Origin: JBEKCP01 sp050014815
GTDB taxonomy: Bacteria; Planctomycetota; Planctomycetia; Pirellulales; Thermoguttaceae
Assembly: GCA_050014815.1 (NCBI GenBank)
Contig: JBEKCP010000021.1
Span: forward strand, 1 to 37,330
Length of the DNA: 37,330 nucleotides
Direction: 5' to 3'
Shown here: in pieces, positions 25,036 to 32,262 of the stretch
Layout of the letters: every line of letters begins with the position of its first letter
Numbering within the stretch: position 1 is the first letter of the stretch
Made by a program: the position numbers and the translations under genes
Notes under the pieces: model-generated
What the model saw: the letters and a program-made list of their open reading frames with translations, nothing else
Database searches by the model: none
Told to the model about the DNA's origin: nothing

Positions 25036-26097
25036 TTACTTGCCGCGCGGCTTGGCCTCGGCCTTCAGGTCGCCGAGCACGAATTGCACGCCGGCCAGGA
25101 AGTGCTTGAGTACAGGCGGGTTCGTGAAGACTTCCACATGGTGGCCGAAAGCGCAGTAGAACGTCCGGCCCTTGCCGTAGTTCTTGATCCACGACAGGCC
25201 GTAGTCGTTGTCGGCGCGCGGTCCGGTGGTGATCCCCGACTTGGCCACGTCCACGCTCAACAGCACGCGGTTGACGTCGCGCCCGTAGGGATCCCATTTC
25301 TTCCCTGCCTTCGGGTTGTGCGGCCCGAACATGTAGATTTCCTCGCTGATCTCGAAATCCTTGCCGTCGAAGGCCGCATTGACCGGGTTGCCCGGGTCGT
25401 CGTTGGTCACGGCGACTTTTTCCCAGTTATGGCCGATGAGATTGCCTCCGATCATCTCGCACCATTCTTTCCAGTCCTCCCGAGCGTCGTGCGGCCAGCC
25501 GTCCGCGGCGCCGTGGTTGCCGGCGATGCCCTTGCCGCCCTTGACGAATTCGACGAGGTTCTTGCGCAGCCGCGCGGTCGCTTCGGCCTGCTGGTCCTTC
25601 GGCAGCGGGTTTGCCGACTGCTCGAACGCCTTGCCGACGAACTTCTGGCCGCTGGCATTGTTGAAGAAGATCGCGTCGAACTGCCCAATCGCGTCGGCCT
25701 CGAAGTTGGCCAGGTCGTCGCTGATCACGCACTCGAACGCGCCGGTCTTCCTGCCCATCGCCTCGAGCGCCGTCGCGAGCGCCGCGATGCCGGGGCCATG
25801 GCTGTACCCGTTGCAGTGGCTGTAGATCAGCAGTTTCCGCGGCTTGGCGGGTTTGGCCGCATCAAACGTCATGGCCTCGACGGCGGCGACTACCGCGGCA
25901 TTGCGCTTGGGCTTCGGTTTCGGCGGCACGACGTCCGCCGCTGGCGACAATCCGGCCAATCCCATGGCTCCCGCGGACAGCGCGGCCGCGCCGCAGGCAA
26001 TCGCGAATTGGCGACGCGTCGTCCTCGAACCTGCCCATCCCAGGCGTCCCGGACCGGCGGCGTGGTCCAGGCAACTCGCGTCTTTCATTTCGCTCAT
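25036..26097 (-). CDS. Tat-exported ThuA-like domain protein
   Basis: The product is 353 aa. AGGGG precedes the ATG. A Tat-type signal lies at about residues 25-50 (TTRRQFAIACGAAALSAGAM). The ThuA domain (GATase-1-like fold, PF06283 type) runs from about 84 to the end: AKPRKLLIYSHCNGYSHGPG, TGAFECVISDD, FDAIFFNNASGQKF, FVKGGKGIAGNHGAADGWPH, GHNWEKVAVTNDDPGNPVN, and a closing RTFYCAFGHHVEVFTNPPVL. ThuA proteins act with Gfo/Idh/MocA partners (ThuB) on 3-keto disaccharides in rhizobia. This copy has the conserved HG and NHG positions, unlike the first domain of the double-ThuA protein at 36153. It is followed closely by an oxidoreductase gene. Confidence 0.92.
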   Translation of the reverse strand: MSEMKDASCLDHAAGPGRLGWAGSRTTRRQFAIACGAAALSAGAMGLAGLSPAADVVPPKPKPKRNAAVVAAVEAMTFDAAKPAKPRKLLIYSHCNGYSHGPGIAALATALEAMGRKTGAFECVISDDLANFEADAIGQFDAIFFNNASGQKFVGKAFEQSANPLPKDQQAEATARLRKNLVEFVKGGKGIAGNHGAADGWPHDAREDWKEWCEMIGGNLIGHNWEKVAVTNDDPGNPVNAAFDGKDFEISEEIYMFGPHNPKAGKKWDPYGRDVNRVLLSVDVAKSGITTGPRADNDYGLSWIKNYGKGRTFYCAFGHHVEVFTNPPVLKHFLAGVQFVLGDLKAEAKPRGK

Positions 26098-26137
26098 GTC
26101 GCACCCCTACAACTAGGTTTGTGTCTTGTGCTGATGG

Positions 26138-26172
26138 TATTCCAATACTAGCTGCGTCTCCGTTTCGACTCC
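26138..26172. repeat. CRISPR-repeat-like 35-bp repeat, copy 1 (solitary)
   Basis: The core TATTCCAATACTAGCTGCGT, then CTCCGTTTCGACTCC, matches copy 2 (29005-29039) at 33 of 35 bases and copy 3 (29071-29105) at 30 of 35. The 20 bases before it (26118-26137) also match those before copy 3 at 16 of 20. It sits in the 85-bp gap between the FGE-like and ThuA-like genes. Confidence 0.8.
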
Positions 26173-26182
26173 CTGGGTTGAC

Positions 26183-27184
26183 CTACGGCGTCTTGGGCGT
26201 TTCCACGACCACTCGGAACCCGATGTCGCCTCGCGAAAACTTGTTACCGCCTGGCTTGCAGAACTTGATCGTTGAAAGGCTTTGGCCGGGACCGCGGCCG
26301 GGGCCATACCATCCCCCGCGAATGACCTTACTGGGCCAGACGTCCAGCGGACTGTCCGGTCCTTTCGGGTCCACAACCGCATCCGCCGTGTAGGGTTCGA
26401 ACCAGTTCTGGGTCCACTCATAGACATTCCCGAACATGTCGTAGAGTCCCCACGCATTCGGCTTCTTTTGCCCGACCGAATGCGGCTTGCCTTCGCTGTT
26501 GCCGTTCCACCATGCGATCTCATCCAGATCCTCCTTGGTGAACTCGGGCGGCGGACCTCCCGCGCGGGCGGCGTACTCCCATTCCGCCTCGGTCGGCAAG
26601 CGAACGGTCTTGCCGGTCAATTCGCCGACCTTCTTGCAGAACGCCTGCGTATCATCCCAGGTGAGCGTCCCGGTCTTGAACGACGGATCAACAACAGTCC
26701 CCTGGTATTTCTTCATGCCGCGAACATGCGGGATCGAACCGCCCTCGACCGGATTCCGCGGGTCTTTCCACCGGCTGGGACTGATCCCCATCACCTTCTC
26801 GTATTGCTCATTGGTGACCTCATACTTTCCCATGTAGAACGGCTTGCTGATGGTCACTTCATGTTGGGGGTATTCAAGGACGCCTATGGTTTTCGGATTG
26901 AACTCGCCTTTGTAGGCGCCGGCTCGCTGCCGCTGGTCCATCGCCTTGTCTTTCTCCGTTGGCGCCCGCCCCATCAGGAACTTCCCGGCGGGGATCAGGA
27001 CCGCTTCGAGCGTGATGCCGCCCCCCAGGTCCAGCGTGATCGTGGGACCGGCCTTTGCCGCGCCGATCGCGGGTGTGGCGAGCGTCGTCGCTGCGGTTGC
27101 TTGGGGCTTGGCAGTCCGATCCTCCGCGGCAGCCGCAACCGCCGCCAAAGCCGTCAGGATCACGGTCACTTTCCCGGTCTTCAT
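26183..27184 (-). CDS. Exported FGE-sulfatase-fold (SUMF1-like) protein lacking the catalytic cysteines
   Basis: The product is 333 aa. AAGGAG precedes the ATG, and a short Sec signal (MKTGKVTVILTALAAVAAAA) follows. The FGE-sulfatase fold is clear: FLMGRAPTEKD, EYPQHEVTISKPFYMGKYEV, TNEQYEKVMG, KTVRLPTEAEWEYAARAGGP, NAWGLYDMFGNVYEWTQNWF, KVIRGGWYGPGRGPGQS and GDIGFRVVVE. In true formylglycine-generating enzymes two cysteines lie between the RGG and GFR motifs. Here that segment holds one displaced Cys (IKFCKPGG), so sulfatase activation is unlikely. Proteins of this kind are abundant in Planctomycetes, often as binding or structural modules. It lies 33 bp after the PQQ-type gene. Confidence 0.9.
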   Translation of the reverse strand: MKTGKVTVILTALAAVAAAAEDRTAKPQATAATTLATPAIGAAKAGPTITLDLGGGITLEAVLIPAGKFLMGRAPTEKDKAMDQRQRAGAYKGEFNPKTIGVLEYPQHEVTISKPFYMGKYEVTNEQYEKVMGISPSRWKDPRNPVEGGSIPHVRGMKKYQGTVVDPSFKTGTLTWDDTQAFCKKVGELTGKTVRLPTEAEWEYAARAGGPPPEFTKEDLDEIAWWNGNSEGKPHSVGQKKPNAWGLYDMFGNVYEWTQNWFEPYTADAVVDPKGPDSPLDVWPSKVIRGGWYGPGRGPGQSLSTIKFCKPGGNKFSRGDIGFRVVVETPKTP

Positions 27185-27217
27185 CTCACATCTCCTTGCC
27201 GAAGCTGTATACAGTAA

Positions 27218-28483
27218 CTACGGTTTACCAATACACCACAGGTTGCTATTGCCGCGAATGATGAGTCTCCCTTCCACCACGGCCGCCGACGAATGGCCGG
27301 CGTCGCCGAGGTCGTTGGTGGACACGATCTCGGGTGTTGGTCCGGGTTTGACGACGTAACTCTTGCCGCCGGTCGCAAAGTAGATATACCCGTCCGCCGT
27401 GACAACGGGGCTCGCCAAATCGGAGAGGCGCGGCAAGTCCAGGGTGTTCAGCAGTTTGCCCGTCGCCAGATCGACGCAACGCAGGGTGCCGCCGTCGTCG
27501 GAGTCGAAGCGGTACATCGTGCCGCCCACGAACACCGGAGAGCAAAACGCCTTGGCCACGCCCGGGAGCTTCCACTTGATGTTCTTGGTAATGTCCCCTG
27601 CTGATTCGGCGTCGACCGCCACGGCGCATCCTTCGCCGCCCCAGCCCGTGTCGCTGTACACCAACCCGGCGCCATAGACCGGCGATGCCATCGATTCGTG
27701 CTTCACCGTGGCCGTCCAAAGCACCTTGCCGTTCTCCGGGTCCACGCCCTGGACCTTCTTGTTGGCCTTGAGGATCATGACCGTCTTGGCCTTGAAGGTC
27801 ACCAGGATCGGCGTGCCCCAAGCCGTGCCGTCGGGCCGCGGTTCCTGGTACTTGACGTCGCCCGTCTTGCGGTCGAACGCCAGAATGGACGAAGGACCTT
27901 GGGTGTCGCAGACCTGGATGACCAGGTCCTTGTACAGGATGGGGCTTGTGCCCAGGGAAGTTTGGAAGTTGGTTTCGAGCGGCTTCCGCCAGACTACTTT
28001 GCCCTGGAAATCGACGGCCGTGAGCGCGCATGAACCGAAGGTAACATAGACCCGTTCCCCGTCCGTGCAGGGGGTGGGGCAGTTGTAGCCCGCGCGCAGG
28101 TCCTTGAGTTCCTTCGGTCCCGGTGGGATCGCCGTTTCCCAGACCGGCTTGCCATCGGCCAAATTGAAACACAGTAATTTGTGTTCCGAGGGCTCCTTCC
28201 CCGCGGTGGCGACAAACACCTTGCCGCCGGACACGATGGGGGACGCATAGGGATTGTACGCCTTCGGTAGATCGGCCTTCCACAGCACGTTCTGGTCCTT
28301 GCTCCAGGTCGTGGGGATGCCCTTGGCCGGGGATTGGCCATCTCCGGTGGGGCCTCGAAACCTCGGCCAGTCGTTCTTCACGGGATCGGCTGCCGATGCG
28401 TTGATAATCGAATTTGCCCACACGATGGTGAGCAAAATGAACGAGATGAGTTGTTTCATGGGTTTTTCGTTTTGATTGGGCAT
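27218..28483 (-). CDS. Secreted PQQ-like beta-propeller protein
   Basis: The product is 421 aa from the ATG at 28483, or 413 aa from the ATG at 28459; neither has a strong RBS. The Sec signal is MKQLISFILLTIVWANSIIN, then ASAAD. NDWPRFRGPTGDGQSPAKG is the classic opening of planctomycete PQQ-like propellers. Blades include YASPIVSGGKVFVATAGKEP, PTPCTDGERVYVTFGSCALT, TSPILYKDLVIQVCDTQGPS, ASPVYGAGLVYSDTGWGGEG and ASPVVTADGYIYFATGGKSY. This is a BamB/PQQ-repeat fold; quinone binding is not implied by the repeats alone. It has no HEAT extension, unlike the gene at 5155. The broken gene and repeats lie immediately upstream. Confidence 0.9.
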   Translation of the reverse strand: MPNQNEKPMKQLISFILLTIVWANSIINASAADPVKNDWPRFRGPTGDGQSPAKGIPTTWSKDQNVLWKADLPKAYNPYASPIVSGGKVFVATAGKEPSEHKLLCFNLADGKPVWETAIPPGPKELKDLRAGYNCPTPCTDGERVYVTFGSCALTAVDFQGKVVWRKPLETNFQTSLGTSPILYKDLVIQVCDTQGPSSILAFDRKTGDVKYQEPRPDGTAWGTPILVTFKAKTVMILKANKKVQGVDPENGKVLWTATVKHESMASPVYGAGLVYSDTGWGGEGCAVAVDAESAGDITKNIKWKLPGVAKAFCSPVFVGGTMYRFDSDDGGTLRCVDLATGKLLNTLDLPRLSDLASPVVTADGYIYFATGGKSYVVKPGPTPEIVSTNDLGDAGHSSAAVVEGRLIIRGNSNLWCIGKP

Positions 28484-28495
28484 GAAGAAGGGACA

Positions 28496-28928
28496 TCACG
28501 GATTAGTGGGTGCAGTGCGTGATGCCTTGGCTGTGGGCTCTGGAATATCAATGACGTTTTCATGGATATCGACTGACAGGCGGCCAAGTGCCGTATGCTG
28601 CCTCTCGGGTACCGTGACCAGCAGCACATCGCTCAGCGGGCCGACGAGGTCGTCGCCGTCGAGGTACTGCGCCTGATACTGGCGGGTCTCGGGGCCGGGG
28701 CCGAGGTTCGTGCCGGGTGTCCACGCAGGGCGATTCGGTGTCGCGGGCAAGGAAACTGAACGCCGTCTCGCTGCCGCGCTTCGAGCGGATTTCCACGCCG
28801 GTCGAGTCGCCCTTGACAAACGTGATCTCCACCGCGCCGTTCTGGACGTTCTTGGCCCGAAGCTCGGGCTGGGCCGCCGCCAGCGCCGCGACGGCCGCGT
28901 GGCTGGGCCCGAGTCTGTTAATTGTCAT
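28496..28928 (-). pseudogene. Frameshifted C-terminal fragment of a planctomycete secreted protein
   Basis: From 28928 one frame reads PELRAKNVQNGAVEITFVKG, then GVEIRSKRGSETAFSFLARD, then TESPCVDTR. It then continues in another frame as TNLGPGPETRQYQAQYLDGD, DLVGPLSDVLLVTV, ending at 28496. The joined text has the form VKGxSxGVEI-KRG-ET-F-FLARDT-SPYVDTRP-LGPG-PETR-Y-A-YLDGD--VG-SD---VTV, a C-terminal module I know from many Planctomycetes/Verrucomicrobia proteins. The frame change is near 28720 and fits a two-base loss or one-base gain. The fragment has no N-terminal signal or domain and abuts the PQQ-type gene on one side and the repeats on the other. Confidence 0.75.
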
Positions 28929-29004
28929 TTATCGCTTGTCCGTTGGCAGTTGTCAATCACCGCTGGCGTGCGCATGCCGGAAACCGGAATCTTCCATAAG
29001 CCCT

Positions 29005-29039
29005 TATTCCAATACTAGCTGCGTCCCCGTTTCGACTCT
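29005..29039. repeat. CRISPR-repeat-like 35-bp repeat, copy 2
   Basis: The core TATTCCAATACTAGCTGCGT, then CCCCGTTTCGACTCT, differs from copy 1 at two bases. It is followed by a partial echo of its own end (CCCGTTTCGACTC) and, after a 31-bp interval, by copy 3. On the minus strand it starts near GTCGAAAC and ends near ATTGGAATA. Confidence 0.8.
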
Positions 29040-29070
29040 CCCGTTTCGACTCTGTGTGTTGTGCTTATAG

Positions 29071-29105
29071 TATTTCAATACTAGCTGCGGCCCGGTTGCG
29101 ACTCC
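29071..29105. repeat. CRISPR-repeat-like 35-bp repeat, copy 3
   Basis: The core TATTTCAATACTAGCTGCGG, then CCCGGTTGCGACTCC, has 30 of 35 bases in common with copy 1 and lies 66 bp (start to start) after copy 2. The minus-strand end reads ATTGAAATA, close to the ATTGAAAC end common in CRISPR repeats. Confidence 0.75.
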
Positions 29106-29272
29106 TAGTATATGCGCCTGTCCCCTTTCGCTTAGGCAGGATTATCTGCCATCATTGTAGCATTCTTGCGCCCTGGACCGGCGCCACAAAGCCGCACTTT
29201 GCCGCGTAAACTGGACCTTTGCGTTCATATTGACCGCACGATCATGGCTTGTTTCAACAGCGCGACCGCCCC
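29106..29272. other. Gap with a solo REP-like motif (29114-29130) and no recognised gene
   Basis: This stretch follows repeat copy 3 and ends at the stop of the ThuA gene. GCGCCTGTCCCCTTTCG at 29114-29130 shares GCCTGTCCCC with the palindromic arms at 35887-35974, but I find no inverted partner. The rest is AT-richer than the genes and shows no convincing reading frame. A promoter for the downstream genes could lie in 28929-29272, but I cannot point to clear boxes. Confidence 0.4.
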
Positions 29273-30619
29273 TCAGTTGCGCCAGAAATCCACCCAGTGG
29301 ATGTAGAGAACTTTGAATTCCGTCGCCGGAATCGTGAGCTCGAATCCGCCCTCGATCTTCGTGGGCTCCAGGTTCTTGCGATCCTCGCCGACCTTCGTCC
29401 CGGTCTTCTCCAGCGCCGCACCCGCACCCTCGATCTTGCCGAACGGCTTCTCCTTGCTGTACGCCAGCAGCACCTTCACCTTCTTCGGCCACTCTCCCGA
29501 CGTCAGCGCGATCCGCACCCCGCCGATCCCGCGCGGGCTGATCGCCTTGACCACCATCGTCTCGCCGTCGATCTTCACATTGACCGCGGATCCCTCGCTC
29601 TTATCGTGAACCTCGCGGACCTCGACGACCGGCTTCGCCGCACTCGTCGCCGGCGCTGTTTCCGTGCCGCGCGGCCCGGCCTCGGCCTTCAGATCGCCGA
29701 TGGCAAACTGAATACCCGCCAGATAGTGGCGCAGCACGTGCGGATTGGCGTAAACGTCGCCAAAATGCCCCAGCGAGCAGTAGAAGACGCGGCCATCGCC
29801 GTAGGGACGGACCCAACTGACGGCATAATCCTTGTCCGGCCGGTTCTTCGGCTCGAGGCCTTGGCTCAGGTCCAGAGTCAGCAGTACGCGGACCTTTGCC
29901 CGCGAGAAGACGGGCGGCCCGAAGCCGTAGATTTCGTCGCGAATCTCGAAGCTCTTGCCCTCCAGGGCCGCGCACAGCGGATGGCCCGGCTCTTCCGACC
30001 GGATCCACACCTTGTCGACGAAGTGGCCGGCGTACTCGCCGCCGATCATATCGAGATACTCGGGCCATTTTTTTCCCCAGACGGCGGCCGCCCCGTGCAT
30101 GCCCGCCAAGCCCTTGCCGCCGCGGACGAACTCGATCAGGCTCTTCTTGCACGCCGCCTCGCACCGCCTGGCCGCCGCCTGCCGGTCAGGATCGAGAGAC
30201 TTGAAATTCAGCGGCAGCATCGGCTCGGTCTCGTGGGTGTTGTTCATCACCACGGCATCGAACTGGCGGAGGTTCTCCGGCAGAAAGGCGGCCGGGTCGC
30301 CGGTCGAGACGGTCTCGAAGGCGCCGGTCTTCTTGCCCAGGATCTCGACGGCCTTGAAACAGGGCGGCACCGATGCGGAATGCGTCGGCACGCGCCCGTA
30401 GACCAACACCTTGCGCGGCTTGGCCGGCTTCGCCGGGGCCCGGTCGGGGGCGGCCTGCTCGATGGCCTGTATCTTCTGGGCGGGCAGGTCGAGTTGCGTG
30501 ATCTCAAAAGCGGCGGTTGCCGCCGGAGGCACGGCCTCTCCACAAGGCGCCCTCCATGGAACAGTCGCGACAAACAAGACGCTCAGGACAAAAGTCAGAC
30601 GCGCGGACAAGCTCAACAT
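29273..30619 (-). CDS. Secreted ThuA-like domain protein with a C-terminal extension
   Basis: The product is 448 aa. The ATG at 30619 is chosen because GAGGAG precedes it and a Sec signal follows (MLSLSARLTFVLSVLFVATV); upstream in-frame ATGs lack both. The ThuA domain covers about residues 70-325: AKPRKVLVYGRVPTHSASVP, TGAFETVSTGD, FDAVVMNNTHETEPM, FVRGGKGLAGMHGAAAVWGK, HFVDKVWIRSEEPGHPL and RVFYCSLGHFGDVYANPHVL. The last 120 residues add a beta-rich region (GETMVVKAISPRGIGGVRIA, FELTIPATEFKVLYIHWVDF) that resembles the C-terminal beta domains of glycoside hydrolases. It starts 54 bp after an oxidoreductase gene. The family role in 3-keto-sugar metabolism is the best hypothesis. Confidence 0.9.
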   Translation of the reverse strand: MLSLSARLTFVLSVLFVATVPWRAPCGEAVPPAATAAFEITQLDLPAQKIQAIEQAAPDRAPAKPAKPRKVLVYGRVPTHSASVPPCFKAVEILGKKTGAFETVSTGDPAAFLPENLRQFDAVVMNNTHETEPMLPLNFKSLDPDRQAAARRCEAACKKSLIEFVRGGKGLAGMHGAAAVWGKKWPEYLDMIGGEYAGHFVDKVWIRSEEPGHPLCAALEGKSFEIRDEIYGFGPPVFSRAKVRVLLTLDLSQGLEPKNRPDKDYAVSWVRPYGDGRVFYCSLGHFGDVYANPHVLRHYLAGIQFAIGDLKAEAGPRGTETAPATSAAKPVVEVREVHDKSEGSAVNVKIDGETMVVKAISPRGIGGVRIALTSGEWPKKVKVLLAYSKEKPFGKIEGAGAALEKTGTKVGEDRKNLEPTKIEGGFELTIPATEFKVLYIHWVDFWRN

Positions 30620-30673
30620 TTCCAATCTCCTCGATACGTTCTGGGTTAACATGGTTTCTTTCTTCGTCCTCAT

Positions 30674-32026
30674 TCACAGTTCCCATCCTTTCCGGTAGAC
30701 GCGACGAATCAGCGGATCGGCCTCGGGGCAGCCCGGAACCTTCATGTTCGCCCCGTCCCACTCGATCTTGCGTCCGAGCTTGAAGGCAACCTGCCAGAGC
30801 ACGGCGGGCACGCCGAGATAGACGGCGTAGTTGGCGATATCGCACCCCGACTTGCCGCCGGTCTTGATCGCATTGAGAAAATCGTCCATGTGGCTGCGAA
30901 GCGGCGGTATTTTGGTGGCGGGGCGCTGGAAGTCGGCGAACTTCGCCTTAGGCAGCAACAGGGGTTCGTCGTCGGGCTGGCCCGGCTGATGCCAGCAGAG
31001 CATGCAACCCTTCTCGCCCACCATCAGGCAGTCTCCCGATTCGCCGTCGAGCAACTCAGGCCGGGGCCCCGACCCGCCGGCGTGCCAATAGACGGTCACA
31101 GCCGGCTGATCGCCCCGGGCCGGATAGACGTAACGCACCGCGGGATTCGGGATCCGCTCCGAGGCAACGGGTCTCACCACCACCGCCTCGGCCGAGATCG
31201 GATACTGGAGATCCAGCGCCATGAAGGCCGGGTCAACGGCGTGGCACCACCAGGAACCAATTTCGCCCGTGCCGAAATCCTGCCAATGGAGCCATTTGTT
31301 GATGTTAGGGCAGTAGGCCGGGTGATAAGGACGCTCGACCGCCGGCCCGAGCCAGAGGTCCCAGTTCAACCCCTGCGGCACCGGCGGCTGCTCCTTCGGT
31401 CGGCCCGATTCCTGCAAAAACCGCGGGCCGTTCTGGGTCGGAAAGACTGTATTGCTCGGCTTCAAACAGAAATGGACCTCGGTGACTCGGCCGATGACGC
31501 CCGCCTTGACCAGTTCGGCCACACGATGCCAGCGCCACTCGGCGTGATGTTGGTTGCCGAGTTGGGTCGCCACGTTCATCTTCCGCGAGAGCTCGGCCAT
31601 CTTGTAGCACTCGTAGACGTTATGGGCCAACGGTTTCTCGACATACACGTGCTTGCCCAACTGCATCGCCGCGATGCTGGGCCACCCGTGGGTGTGGTCG
31701 GGCGTGCCGACGGTCACGAGGTCGATTTGCTTGTGCATTTCGTCGAACATGCGGCGGAAATCGGCGAAGAACTTTGCCTTGGGGTGCCGCTCCGACGTTC
31801 CGCCCGCTGTTCGCTCGTCGACGTCGCACAAGGCGACGATGTTCTCGCGCTTCACCCCGCCGACAAGGGCGCCGCCCCGCCCCCCGATTCCGATACAAGC
31901 CGCGTTCAACTTCTCGTTGGGCGACTTGCTCGGCGCGGCGGAGACCCCGCCCGCAACCCAGAATCCGACGGTCGATCCGGCGGCAGTCTTGAGAAAGGTT
32001 CGACGCGATGGACGTTGGCGAAACAT
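30674..32026 (-). CDS. Tat-exported Gfo/Idh/MocA family oxidoreductase
   Basis: The product is 450 aa. GAGGAG precedes the ATG. The Tat signal SRRTFLKTAAGSTVGFWVAG lies at residues 7-26. The NAD(P)-binding motif is CIGIGGRGG (about residues 44-52), and the catalytic-region EKP motif is at 130-132 (VYVEKPLAHNVYE), followed by TQLGNQHHAEWRWH and LNWDLWLGPAVERPYHPAYC. The C-terminal half is the alpha/beta sheet domain common to Tat-exported planctomycete members (SHMDDFLNAIKTGGKSGCDI, AVLWQVAFKLGRKIEWD). It differs more from the other two oxidoreductases here than they do from each other. The substrate is not known. It is followed after 54 bp by a ThuA-like gene. Confidence 0.92.
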   Translation of the reverse strand: MFRQRPSRRTFLKTAAGSTVGFWVAGGVSAAPSKSPNEKLNAACIGIGGRGGALVGGVKRENIVALCDVDERTAGGTSERHPKAKFFADFRRMFDEMHKQIDLVTVGTPDHTHGWPSIAAMQLGKHVYVEKPLAHNVYECYKMAELSRKMNVATQLGNQHHAEWRWHRVAELVKAGVIGRVTEVHFCLKPSNTVFPTQNGPRFLQESGRPKEQPPVPQGLNWDLWLGPAVERPYHPAYCPNINKWLHWQDFGTGEIGSWWCHAVDPAFMALDLQYPISAEAVVVRPVASERIPNPAVRYVYPARGDQPAVTVYWHAGGSGPRPELLDGESGDCLMVGEKGCMLCWHQPGQPDDEPLLLPKAKFADFQRPATKIPPLRSHMDDFLNAIKTGGKSGCDIANYAVYLGVPAVLWQVAFKLGRKIEWDGANMKVPGCPEADPLIRRVYRKGWEL

Positions 32027-32262
32027 GTTCTTCTCCTCAGATGGAAAGGGTTTGTGGCGGGGCCAGCCAAGAGAGGCAGGCTCCCATTGACATTATTGGC
32101 ATGGACAGGCGGACACCGCGACCGCCGCGAGTGTTCGCCCACGCCGTGTTCCTGCAATCTATAGATGAGATTCTCAACCTGGTCGGGGCTCCGCGTCGCT
32201 TTGTTGTTGCGCTATTCCTGACAATCCAACCTTTCGCCCAACTCCTTGCGACGTCGTTCATG
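32027..32262. other. Gap of 236 bp with no recognised gene or element
   Basis: This is the longest gap between intact genes in the right half. I see no convincing reading frame, palindrome or repeat in it. It separates the DUF4091-like gene from the oxidoreductase downstream, so a promoter could lie here, but no clear boxes are visible. Confidence 0.4.

Noticed and set aside
29005..29105. Calling a CRISPR array
   Set aside because: There are only two adjacent copies that differ at several bases, one interval containing a partial repeat, and no cas gene. Reported as repeats instead.
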